Positions 1 to 7,579 of a DNA stretch of 30,261 nt are shown one piece after another; within the stretch, counting starts at the first letter, position 1; each line of letters begins with the position of its first letter. The DNA is from Desulfovibrio sp. Its GTDB lineage: Bacteria; Desulfobacterota; Desulfovibrionia; Desulfovibrionales; Desulfovibrionaceae. A program made the position numbers and the translations under genes. The notes under the pieces were generated by a model. It ran no database searches and had not been told where the DNA came from. It saw only the letters and a list, made by a program, of their open reading frames with translations. The stretch spans positions 1 through 30,261 of the forward strand of contig JAITEY010000141.1 of NCBI GenBank assembly GCA_031281815.1, written 5' to 3'.

Positions 1-1404
1 AAACATCCTGCGCCGCGCCCTGTTGTCGGCTACGGCGGACACTGCCGGCAAGGCGCTGAACTTGAGGCTTATCACCGGCAGCACGCAGGGCATCAGGTTG
101 AGAATCAGCCCCGCGAGCAGCCCGAAAAACAAGGCTTCGCCCAACGAAGCAATCTCAAGTTCCGTCCTGAAAGGCTCAGGCCGCAATGAGGCGAACAGGC
201 CGTCCCATGCCGCGCGCGCACCTTCGGCTGTGCCGGATGTTCCCAAAACGCCGGACGGTCCCAAAACGCCGGACGTTCCCGGTATGCCGGCTGTCTCGGG
301 TATGTCCGACAGTTTCGGGGTGCCTGATGTTCCCGATGCGCTGAACGTGCCGAGATCGACGCCTCCGGCAAAGGCGGCGTGGGGCGTAGCGGGCGACGCG
401 TCGGGAAATGCGCCCGACGCGGGCGCGGTCCCCGGCGTCACTCCGGCAGGGGGCAGGACAAGGACGTTCGCAACGGTTTCCGGCGTCGCCCCGGCAGGGG
501 GCAGGACAAGGACGTTCACGCCGGACGCGGAGTCCGCCGACAGGGCATCATCCTCCACCCTCGGCAGCATGGACGCATCGCGGGCGGACAAGGCAAGGTC
601 CAAAGACAGAGCCGCAGGCCGGCAGTTGCGCTCCGAGCAGAGCAGGCCGCTCACGCTCACCCGCAGGAGCGCTCCGTCCGGACCTTCGGGCGCGGGAAAA
701 CGCGCCAGGAAGGCGGCAGGGCCGGCATACACGAGAGGATTGCCGTCACGTAGGCCGGGAAAACGCAACGCCGCGAAACGCGTGTTTTTTTTCGGCGTCG
801 CGGGCGGGTAACGCACCTCCAGGGCTTGGGCTTCTCCCGCCGCCGTTGTGTTGACCGAGGCGCCGGCGAATCCCGCGTTCTCAGCGGAACGCGCTCCGGA
901 CGCCGGCGGGTCGGACGAAGCCGGCGCGCCTGCCGGAGCCGCGCGCGGGGTACGGGCATCCGCCTGTATATCCGGAGCGGGCCGCAAAAGTACCTGTACG
1001 GAAGTCGGCAGCCCTTCCGCGCTTTCCGGGCCGTACAGATAACTGTCGTCGGGAGGAAGCAGTGTCAGGGCGAACACGACGTCGCGCGGCCCTTCCGCCG
1101 AACCGCCTCGCCCCGCGGCGGTTGCGGTCACGTCGGGAGCGGACCGTGCCCGGCTTTGCGAAAAGGCTTTCCAATACAGGCCGAGACCGCCCGTCGGGGA
1201 ATCTCCTGCCGTGACATACCCGGATACGCCCGATCGCGCATGGGGCGGGGCCGCGCCGGCCGGGAAAGCTGCCGCGAACAGGCACAGGATGACGACAACG
1301 CCCGCGCGCGCTGTTCGGTCCGCAAACCGGCGTCGGCCGCCGGTCGGCGCAAGGCGGGGTGAGCGTTCAGCCCGCACCCGATATGCCGTTGACGTTCCCG
1401 GCAT
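1..1404 (-). CDS. DsbD-type thiol:disulfide transporter, N-terminal part (cut by left edge)
   Basis: The reading frame is open from about 1404 to base 1 with no stop, so the C-terminus lies outside. An N-terminal hydrophobic stretch (AGVVVILCLFAAAFPAGAA) looks like a signal peptide. A periplasmic domain follows with a C-x4-C pair (GLLCSERNCRP), as in DsbD/ScsB alpha domains. Then come a Gly/Thr/Ser/Pro-rich linker and the start of the membrane domain with the characteristic LNLMPCVLPVISLKF segment around bases 70-110. DsbD-family proteins pass electrons from cytoplasmic thioredoxin to periplasmic thiol proteins or cytochrome c maturation. The start is uncertain: ATG at 1404, ATG at 1437 or GTG at 1377 are all in frame, and none has a strong ribosome binding site. 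It follows metG by about 80 bases on the same strand. The linker is unusually long and repetitive (see the 48-bp duplication). It could equally be called ScsB or a cytochrome c biogenesis DipZ-like protein. Confidence 0.85.
   Translation of the reverse strand, partial: MPGTSTAYRVRAERSPRLAPTGGRRRFADRTARAGVVVILCLFAAAFPAGAAPPHARSGVSGYVTAGDSPTGGLGLYWKAFSQSRARSAPDVTATAAGRGGSAEGPRDVVFALTLLPPDDSYLYGPESAEGLPTSVQVLLRPAPDIQADARTPRAAPAGAPASSDPPASGARSAENAGFAGASVNTTAAGEAQALEVRYPPATPKKNTRFAALRFPGLRDGNPLVYAGPAAFLARFPAPEGPDGALLRVSVSGLLCSERNCRPAALSLDLALSARDASMLPRVEDDALSADSASGVNVLVLPPAGATPETVANVLVLPPAGVTPGTAPASGAFPDASPATPHAAFAGGVDLGTFSASGTSGTPKLSDIPETAGIPGTSGVLGPSGVLGTSGTAEGARAAWDGLFASLRPEPFRTELEIASLGEALFFGLLAGLILNLMPCVLPVISLKFSALPAVSAVADNRARRRMF
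433..528. repeat. 48-bp in-frame tandem duplication in the DsbD linker
   Basis: The segment at 433-480 is repeated at 481-528. A 27-base core (443-469 and 491-517) is identical. The unit is 16 codons, so the minus-strand protein carries NVLVLPPAGATPETVA followed by NVLVLPPAGVTPGTAP. A second low-complexity stretch at about 235-345 repeats an 18-base unit that encodes VLGPSG/VLGTSG. Both lie between the periplasmic domain and the first membrane segment. Confidence 0.85.
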
Positions 1405-1600
1405 CGACTTTTTCTGTTCCTGTCCCGGCCTCGGCATCGACATCGGCTTTTCAGTTTCCGGCATGCTCTTTTTCGGTGCCGGAATCACATGTTGCCGGTG
1501 CCGGCGTCAATTTTTTCCGTCCCGGCACTGTTGTTCCTGTCGGCGTTCTTTTTCCCTGACCCGGCTTTGCCTTTCCCGGCATCGACTTTGCCTTTTGCGG
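1395..1600. repeat. Degenerate repeats spanning the metG tail and metG-dsbD gap
   Basis: Related motifs of the type ttcccggcatcgacttt recur around 1396, 1430, 1500 and 1577 on the plus strand. They form the lysine/glycine-rich end of MetG (residues about 535-571), the 80-base gap to the next gene, and the leader or N-terminus of the DsbD-type protein. The copies are imperfect and differ in length, which suggests an old tandem expansion. Confidence 0.5.
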
Positions 1601-3200
1601 TCGCGCTCTTGTCGGTTTCGGCGCGCGGGAAGAGGTTTGATGCGGGAGCGAGAGGCGCACCGACGGGCAGGAGGCTGAAGTTCTCCGCTTCGCCGATGAT
1701 TGCGCCTACGGGCGGACCTGCCTGCGCGCCGGCGGTCGCTCCGTCGGGTTCACAGGCGGAAGCGCCGGCGCCCGCGGGAACGCCGAGTTGGGCCAGCATC
1801 AACGCGGATTTTCCCGGCATGACCGGCCACAGGTGCAGTGCGATTTTGCGCATGCACTCCAGCAGCGTATAGAGCACCGTATTCACCCGTTCCATGTCGC
1901 CCGCGGCGGCAAGCGCCCCGGGGGCGCTTGCGTCCACATACTTGTTCAGGGCGCGCACCAGATTCCAGAGCGCCTCAAGGGCGTCGGAAAAGCGGGTGTC
2001 GGCGAAAAACCGCTGATAGTCCGCCAAGCTGTCCGAAGCCGAGATTTTGAGGTTTTTTTCCGCCTCGGTATCCGCCCCCGGAGCGGGAACCTTGCCCGCG
2101 CACCAACGCGCGGCCATGGTCAGCACGCGGGAAAACAAGTTGCCGAGGTCATTGGCAAGGTCGGCGTTGTAGCGGGCCGTCAAGGCCTCTTCAGAAAAGT
2201 CGGCGTCGGAGCCGAAATGCATCTCGCGCAGGAGGAAATAGCGGAAAGCGTCAAGGCCGAGGCTGCGCGCCGTTTCCAGGGGCGGCACCACGTTGCCTAT
2301 GCTTTTCGACATCTTCGCGGAGCGCGAGAGCCAGTATCCGTGCACATGCAGCCGACGGTACAGGGGCAGACCTGCCGCCGTGAGCATGGTCGGCCAGAAC
2401 ACAGCGTGCGGCTTGAGGATATCCTTGGCCACCAAGTGCTCGGCTGCGGGCCAGAAGCGCCTGAAATCCGCGCTTTCCGGGCCTCCCAGGGCCGTGAAGT
2501 AGGCGAGGAGGGCATCAAACCAGACATAGCAGACATAGTTCGCGTCAAAGGGCAGTTCTATGCCCCATTTAAGGCGCGTCTTCGGCCGTGAAATGCACAG
2601 ATCGTCCAGAACGCCGCCTTCCAGCATGGACAGCGCTTCGTTGCGGTAGCGCTCCGGGCTGATGAATTCCGGGTTGTCCAGAATATGCTGTTTCAGCCTG
2701 TCCTGGTAGGCCGACATGCGAAAAAAGTAATTCTTCTCGCTGATATACTCGGGCTTGACCTGATGTTGCGGGCAGAGCCCGTTTTCCAGTTCTTTTTCCG
2801 TGTAAAAACGCTCGCAGCCGTAGCAGTAGTTGCCTCCGTACTCACCGAAATAGATGTCGCCCGCGTCGTACACTTTTTGCAAAAAGGCGCGGACGACTTC
2901 CCTGTGCTCCGGGCCGGAGGTGCGCACGAAACGCGTGGGCTCGGCATCCAGTTCCGGCCAGAGGGCGCGGAAGGCGGCGCTGACGTCGTCGGCTAGTTCT
3001 CGCGGCGTGCATCCGGCCTTGGCCGCCGCCTGTACAATTTTATCCCCGTGTTCGTCCGTGCCGGTGATGAACATGGCGTCCCGGCCCGACAGGCGGGCGA
3101 AGCGGGTCATGGCGTCGGCGACTATGGTGGTGTACGCGTGCCCCAGGTGCGGCTTTGCGTTGACGTAGTAAATGGGAGCGGTAAGGTAATAGGGAGTCAT
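1485..3200 (-). CDS. metG: Methionyl-tRNA synthetase
   Basis: This enzyme charges tRNA-Met and initiator tRNA with methionine in the cytoplasm. The 571-residue product opens with TAPIYYVNAKPHLGHAY, which holds the class I HIGH-type signature (HLGH, residues 18-21). KMSKS lies at 296-300. A zinc knuckle is suggested by C126-x2-C129 and the CPQH at 143-146. The anticodon-binding helical domain follows to about residue 480. The last 80-90 residues are Ala/Gly/Pro- and then Lys/Gly-rich low complexity. They do not resemble the Arc1p/EMAP-II-type tRNA-binding domain often fused to the C-terminus of bacterial MetRS. The ATG start sits 17 bases after the ricT-like stop, so the two are probably co-transcribed. 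The upstream ribosome binding site is weak (GAGAACGG). Confidence 0.97.
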   Translation of the reverse strand: MTPYYLTAPIYYVNAKPHLGHAYTTIVADAMTRFARLSGRDAMFITGTDEHGDKIVQAAAKAGCTPRELADDVSAAFRALWPELDAEPTRFVRTSGPEHREVVRAFLQKVYDAGDIYFGEYGGNYCYGCERFYTEKELENGLCPQHQVKPEYISEKNYFFRMSAYQDRLKQHILDNPEFISPERYRNEALSMLEGGVLDDLCISRPKTRLKWGIELPFDANYVCYVWFDALLAYFTALGGPESADFRRFWPAAEHLVAKDILKPHAVFWPTMLTAAGLPLYRRLHVHGYWLSRSAKMSKSIGNVVPPLETARSLGLDAFRYFLLREMHFGSDADFSEEALTARYNADLANDLGNLFSRVLTMAARWCAGKVPAPGADTEAEKNLKISASDSLADYQRFFADTRFSDALEALWNLVRALNKYVDASAPGALAAAGDMERVNTVLYTLLECMRKIALHLWPVMPGKSALMLAQLGVPAGAGASACEPDGATAGAQAGPPVGAIIGEAENFSLLPVGAPLAPASNLFPRAETDKSATAKGKVDAGKGKAGSGKKNADRNNSAGTEKIDAGTGNM

Positions 3201-3217
3201 GCCGTTCTCAATGCGGT

Positions 3218-4297
3218 TCAGTGTGTTTCGTGCCCGCGCGCGCGCGCGGTATCGCCGGCATTGCCGGTTGCATCGGTATCTGCATCCCAGGGTTTCGTAT
3301 TCGCGCGCATGCGCCCGGTCGCCTTGTCATGCCCGGCGGCGCCGCCGTTTTCCGAAAATCCGTCCGCATCGCCCGCCCCGTTGCGCCGGCCGTCCGTGCG
3401 CCGGGGAGGCGCAGCGTCGGAACCTTCCGCGCGCTGCGGCTTCATGTTTTCCCAGTCCTCAAGGCTGAATTCCTTTTCTTCACCCTCTTCGGAAAGCGCG
3501 GCAATGCTCCGGCTGAGCATGTTGACGCGCAGGATTTTCATAAGCCCCGTCGCGGTAGCGTATTTTTTCCCCGGCTTGGGACAGCGGCGGTTGAATTCCT
3601 CGTAATTTTCCTGCTCGAAGGAAAGACAGCAGAGCAGGCGGCCGCACATGCCCGAGAGTTTGACGGGATTGAGAAAGAGATTTTGCTCTTTGGCCATACG
3701 TATGGTCACCGGAGCGAATTTGCGCAGGTAACGGTGGCAACAGCAGACCATGCCGCAGTTGCCCAGAGCGCCGACCATCTGGGTTTCGTGGCGTACGCCT
3801 ATCTGCCGCAGTTCGATGCGGGTGCGGTAGTTATGCACCAGGTCTTTGACCAGTTCGCGAAAATCTATGCGGGAAGGCGCCGTAAAATAAAAGATGATTT
3901 TGCTGCGGTTGTGCAGCACGTCCACGTCCACCAGTTTCATGTCCAGATTGCGGCGTTTGATGCAGCTTTTGCAGAAAGCGGCGGCCTCGGAGGCCAGTAT
4001 GGAATTTTCCGCGTCGCGGGCTATGTCTTCGGCCGCGGCGATGCCGGAAAGGACTCCGGGGAGGGCGTTGCCGTCGTCGCCGGGCGGCAGGCTCACTCCT
4101 GCGGGCAGGACGCTGTCCACCGTCCCCAGCGCCCGACCCTGCTCGGTATCCACGAGCACATGGTCCCCGGGACGGGCGGCAAGCCCCTCGTCGGGGAAAA
4201 AGTAGACCTGTCCGCCCCGGCGCAGACGCACACCGAGAAAGCGTCCCGGGCTTTTTTCGTTTTCCGCTTCCAACGCCTTTTCTCCAGCCTTAGGCAC
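3218..4297 (-). CDS. ricT: PSP1-domain protein, RicT (YaaT)-like
   Basis: In Bacillus, RicT works with RicA and RicF as a [4Fe-4S]-bearing complex that affects RNA processing and phosphorelays; the role in deltaproteobacteria is less clear. The 359-residue product has the PSP1 core, including the cysteine-rich GNCGMVCCCHRYL and the family block SGMCGRLLCCLSFE, plus an earlier CKSC pair. These fit iron-sulfur ligation. The C-terminal 80 residues are charged low complexity (rich in Asp, Ala, Arg, Gly). The start used is GTG at 4297; no ATG suits the domain and the nearest purine-rich stretch (GGGAGG) is far upstream, so the start is uncertain. Close spacing to metG suggests an operon with metG and possibly the DsbD-type gene. 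Confidence 0.88.
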   Translation of the reverse strand: MPKAGEKALEAENEKSPGRFLGVRLRRGGQVYFFPDEGLAARPGDHVLVDTEQGRALGTVDSVLPAGVSLPPGDDGNALPGVLSGIAAAEDIARDAENSILASEAAAFCKSCIKRRNLDMKLVDVDVLHNRSKIIFYFTAPSRIDFRELVKDLVHNYRTRIELRQIGVRHETQMVGALGNCGMVCCCHRYLRKFAPVTIRMAKEQNLFLNPVKLSGMCGRLLCCLSFEQENYEEFNRRCPKPGKKYATATGLMKILRVNMLSRSIAALSEEGEEKEFSLEDWENMKPQRAEGSDAAPPRRTDGRRNGAGDADGFSENGGAAGHDKATGRMRANTKPWDADTDATGNAGDTARARGHETH

Positions 4298-4410
4298 AGT
4301 CGTTGCAGCTTCTTTTTTCCCTTTTCCTCCCTTTCTGTCAATGCGCGGCGCTCAACCACCGCGACGCCGGTTACGGTTCACTCCGCATCCGGCTCAGTCC
4401 GTCGGCCGGC

Positions 4411-4436
4411 GTACCCCTCCCTGAAGGGAGGGGTAC
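4411..4436. repeat. Perfect 12-bp inverted repeat (hairpin)
   Basis: Bases 4411-4422 (gtacccctccct) and 4425-4436 (agggaggggtac) are perfect reverse complements around a two-base centre. They lie in the 216-base gap between the ricT-like gene and the importer gene that is transcribed towards it. No T-run follows on either strand, so a classical intrinsic terminator is not supported. An mRNA-stabilising or 3'-end structure for the importer transcript is possible. Nothing else is visible in this gap. Confidence 0.6.
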
Positions 4437-4513
4437 CGGCAAAGGTCGTTCTGAAGAAAATTCGAAAAAACGGGCAATAACGCTTTTTCGTCCTGATTAC
4501 ACGCGCTTGTCGA

Positions 4514-5500
4514 CTATTGTATGCTGTCCTGCACGCCGGGCAGCAGGATGAAGCTGTTTTCCCGCAACTTGGCGACATCGACGGTTTCATTGAGAATGCC
4601 GATGCTCTGCAGTTCCTGCGCGGTGGTGCCGAAAGCATCATAGGCGCCTTTGACCGAGGGAATATAATTGAAGGTTTTCAAAACGCCGGCGTTGAAGACC
4701 GCATCGCCCGCCACATACTTTTTCTCGACCTGGATGCGCGCGGCTTCGTCCTGGTTGTTCTGGATCCAGGCGGCGGCTTTCTGCATGGCCCGCGTATAGC
4801 GCGCGGCCGTATCCGGCTCGTTTGCGGCCAGCTTGGCGCTGACGTAAGCAGCGCAGCAATATTGCGTGTTGTACGGCGGCGTAACGGCCGAGTCCACCAG
4901 GATGGTCAGGTTGTCGGCCTTGGCGGCCACGGAAGCCACGGGATCGTTGGCGGCCAGGGCATCCACCGCGCCTCTCTGCAGGGCCAGGGGCAATTCGGCA
5001 TTGGAAAAAACGATAAAGTCCACTTCCGAGTTCTTGTCGCCCACCTTGACGCCCGCCGCGGCCAGGGCCCGTTTGGCGAACATGATGGGGCTGCTGGTCA
5101 GGCTCGGCACGCCGATGCGTTTGCCTTTGAGGTCCGCGAGTGTTTTGACGGAGGACGTCGCCGGCACGAGTACCTTGTCGCATCCGGTGTGCAGGCCGGA
5201 GGTGATTTTGATGGGCAGGCCGTTGGACAGCGGTTGCACCAGCGTGGCCAGCAGGCCGAAGCTCGCGTCGATGCGGCCCGCGGTGACGGCTTCAAAGTTG
5301 GTGCCCGGCGCAAGTTTCAGCGCTTCGACGTCCAGACCCTCCTCGGCGAAGAACCCTTTTTCTATGGCGATGTGCAGAGGGCCTTCGCACAGGCCTCCCA
5401 TGTAACCCACCACGAGGCGCTTGCCCGCCGCCAGCGGCGCGGGCGCCGTCGACAACAACAGGCCGACAAGCAGAACGGCGATGCTCAGATACGTTTTCAT
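4514..5500 (-). CDS. ABC importer substrate-binding protein (SsuA/NrtA/TauA type)
   Basis: This is the periplasmic binding protein of an SsuABC/NitT/TauT-type importer. The start at 5500 is fixed by a strong ribosome binding site (AAAGGAG, eight bases upstream) and a clear signal peptide, MKTYLSIAVLLVGLLLSTAP, with Ala-rich cleavage region. An in-frame extension to 5575 is rejected. The mature part (GYMGGLCEGPLHIAIEKGFF, later DASFGLLATLVQP and LKGKRIGVPSLTSSP) matches the NMT1/SsuA-like fold that binds small anions, sulfonates or thiamine precursors. Cysteines in LCEG, HTGC and YCCA are notable. The ligand cannot be named from sequence. The gene is last in a three-gene cluster, after permease and ATPase, whereas the binding protein often comes first. 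Confidence 0.9.
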   Translation of the reverse strand: MKTYLSIAVLLVGLLLSTAPAPLAAGKRLVVGYMGGLCEGPLHIAIEKGFFAEEGLDVEALKLAPGTNFEAVTAGRIDASFGLLATLVQPLSNGLPIKITSGLHTGCDKVLVPATSSVKTLADLKGKRIGVPSLTSSPIMFAKRALAAAGVKVGDKNSEVDFIVFSNAELPLALQRGAVDALAANDPVASVAAKADNLTILVDSAVTPPYNTQYCCAAYVSAKLAANEPDTAARYTRAMQKAAAWIQNNQDEAARIQVEKKYVAGDAVFNAGVLKTFNYIPSVKGAYDAFGTTAQELQSIGILNETVDVAKLRENSFILLPGVQDSIQ

Positions 5501-5590
5501 TGTTTGCAACTCCTTTGACGGTTGAAGGTTGATGCGTCCCGAACGCAGTGAGGGGCGGAGGCTACGCTCCGTCAATACATCCGCGTTTCC

Positions 5591-6451
5591 CTATATCTGG
5601 TAAGCCGGTTCTTTGATTTGGCCGCCGAAATTGAGGATTTTGAGGACGGCGCTGCGCAGCCGCAGAAAATCCTCCCCGCCGCGCGCTCTGGGCCGGGCAA
5701 GGTTGACGGACGCAACGGTTTCGATTTTTGCCGGTCCGGGGGTCATCACCACTACGCGGTCGGAAAGATAAAGGGCTTCGTCCACATCGTGGGTGACCAT
5801 GATCATGGTGATGTTTCTGTCCTGCCGGATACGCAGTATTTCGTCCTGCATGTTCATGCGGGTAAAGGCGTCGAGGGCGCCCAGCGGTTCGTCCAGAAGC
5901 AGCAGGCGCGGCCGGTTGATCAGCGCTCTGGCCAGGGCGGCGCGTTGGGCCATGCCCCCGGAAAGCTGGTGCGGATAGGCCCTGTCGAAATCGGCAAGGC
6001 CCACCAGGTGCAGAAAGTGTTCGACTTCCGCCTTGTTTTCCCGGTAAATTTTTCTGGCTTTGAGGCCGAAGGCCACGTTGGCGTGCAGGTTCAACCAGGG
6101 AAAGAGCAGTGGGTTTTGAAAGACGAGGCCCCGTTCGGCGTGCGGTGCGGTGATGAGCCGGCCGTCCAGGCGCAGTTCGCCTGCGTCGGCCTGCTCAAGT
6201 CCCGCGATGAGGCGCAACAGGGTGGATTTGCCGCATCCCGACGGTCCGATGACGGAGATGAAGGCGCCGGCTTCCACGTCCAGGCTGATGTCGCTGAGCG
6301 CGGGTATTTCGGTCCCGTCGTGTCGCCGGAAGGATTTGCTCACCCTGTCCACGCGCAGGGCGCCCGGCGCTTCCGCCGCCGGCCCGGCGGGGGAAGCTGA
6401 GCTTGTCCGGGCCGCGGGCGATGCGTCACGCTGCGGCGTTCCGCCTACCAT
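5591..6451 (-). CDS. ABC importer ATP-binding protein (SsuB/TauB type)
   Basis: This is the ATPase subunit that powers the importer. It shows Walker A GPSGCGKST, Q-loop in LVFQNPLLFPWL, signature LSGGMAQRAALARAL, Walker B LLLLDEPLGALD and the H-loop in MVTHDVDEAL. The chosen ATG at 6451 has an excellent AAGGGG site seven bases upstream. It overlaps the permease stop (ATGGTAG), so the two are translationally coupled. A longer in-frame start at 6472 has no ribosome binding site. The first ~30 residues are Ala/Pro/Ser-rich and poorly structured. About 90 bases separate it from the binding-protein gene, which has its own strong ribosome binding site. Confidence 0.94.
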   Translation of the reverse strand: MVGGTPQRDASPAARTSSASPAGPAAEAPGALRVDRVSKSFRRHDGTEIPALSDISLDVEAGAFISVIGPSGCGKSTLLRLIAGLEQADAGELRLDGRLITAPHAERGLVFQNPLLFPWLNLHANVAFGLKARKIYRENKAEVEHFLHLVGLADFDRAYPHQLSGGMAQRAALARALINRPRLLLLDEPLGALDAFTRMNMQDEILRIRQDRNITMIMVTHDVDEALYLSDRVVVMTPGPAKIETVASVNLARPRARGGEDFLRLRSAVLKILNFGGQIKEPAYQI

Positions 6452-7446
6452 TTTATCACCCCTTTCTGCCATACCAGCAGATGGTCGCGGAGTTTGAAAA
6501 GCAGGGTGATAAGGCTGTAAAAACTCACGGCAATGATGATCAGGCCCGCGTAGACGTTGGCGTAGGAGAGCATTTCGCGCTGCCAGTTGATGTACCAGCC
6601 GATGCCGTTTTTCACGCCGACCATTTCCGCCGTCATCAGGGTGATGAATGAGGAGCAGGTGCCGGTGAACAAGCCGATGAAAATGAACGGCATGGAGGCG
6701 GGGATGCCCACCCTGAAGATTTGGAACCAGCGTCCGGCGCCCAGGGTGCTGGAGACTTCAAAATAGGCGTTCTGCACATTCAGGATGCCGCTGGAGGTCA
6801 TCACCGTGGTGGGGAACCAGACCGAAAGCGCGATGAGAAAAACGCCGCCCCAGAATGTCGTGGGAAAGGCCACCAGCACAATCGGTATCCAGGCAGTCGG
6901 GGGAATCGGGCCGAGAATGCGGATCAGCGGGTTCACCCAGTAGGCGGCCTTTTTGCTGAAGCCCACGGCGATGCCGGTCACAATGCCGCACAAGGCTCCG
7001 CTGAAAAAGCCGCTGAACAGCAGTACGGCGGAAGACCCCAGGCAATCCGCCAGCAGATAGCGCCAATCCTGCGCCAGCACGCTCAAAATCCTGTCGGGCG
7101 AAGGAAAGAAAATAGGAGGCAGCGCGGCCAGTTTGTCGGTAACCACGTTAAGGATGTTGAGAAACAGGAGCGACGCGCCGTAAAAGTACGCCTTGCCCTC
7201 CAGCCGCGCTCTGAAGCCGGCATGAGCGTGAGCAGCCAGGGCTGCCGCAAAAAAGTACGCCGCCGCGGCCGTGAGCAGATAGAAAAAATACGGTCGGTTC
7301 ACAGGCGGATGGTCCGGGCTGTCGGGCAACAAAAGCTCCGGAACGACAGCCAGCACGGCCGACAGGAACGGCCACCAGCAAACCGCTCGTTGCCCGTACT
7401 CGCGTTTCAGACGGCTCAGGCCGCCGCACCGGGGGTTGCGCATCAT
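6445..7446 (-). CDS. ABC importer permease (SsuC/TauC type) with extra N-terminal membrane segments
   Basis: The C-terminal 230 residues form a BinPDT-dependent permease. The coupling (EAA) region reads STLGAGRWFQIFRVGIPASMPF. About 110 extra N-terminal residues carry at least three additional hydrophobic segments (around WWPFLSAVLAVVPELLL, FFYLLTAAAAYFFAAALAA and FYGASLLFLNILNVV). SsuC-type permeases usually have six segments, so this is a longer form. The start is taken as the adjacent ATGs at 7446 and 7443, which follow GGAAAGGA. A longer in-frame start at 7608 would overlap the end of dnaA and add a non-membrane stretch without support. The C-terminus overlaps the ATPase start by seven bases. 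Confidence 0.9.
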   Translation of the reverse strand: MMRNPRCGGLSRLKREYGQRAVCWWPFLSAVLAVVPELLLPDSPDHPPVNRPYFFYLLTAAAAYFFAAALAAHAHAGFRARLEGKAYFYGASLLFLNILNVVTDKLAALPPIFFPSPDRILSVLAQDWRYLLADCLGSSAVLLFSGFFSGALCGIVTGIAVGFSKKAAYWVNPLIRILGPIPPTAWIPIVLVAFPTTFWGGVFLIALSVWFPTTVMTSSGILNVQNAYFEVSSTLGAGRWFQIFRVGIPASMPFIFIGLFTGTCSSFITLMTAEMVGVKNGIGWYINWQREMLSYANVYAGLIIIAVSFYSLITLLFKLRDHLLVWQKGVIKW

Positions 7447-7579
7447 TTCCTTTCCGGCGCGGCGCCGGGAAGCCTCAGGCGTGCATGCAGCAAAACAGCA
7501 GCGTGAGTAATGCATTCTCCGGCACAATGCGGAAGGAATTATTTTGTATATGGATATGCGTCGAATGCGGAATACGGCG

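Noticed and set aside
23..811. A 262-codon plus-strand frame opposite the DsbD-type gene
   Set aside because: It is low complexity and antisense to a frame with a signal peptide and DsbD membrane motif. It is open only because the opposite strand is repetitive and GC-rich.
1340..1490. A frameshift that cut off a MetG tRNA-binding domain
   Set aside because: None of the three minus-strand frames after the MetG stop shows tRNA-binding-domain motifs; the sequence goes straight into repeats and then the DsbD signal peptide.
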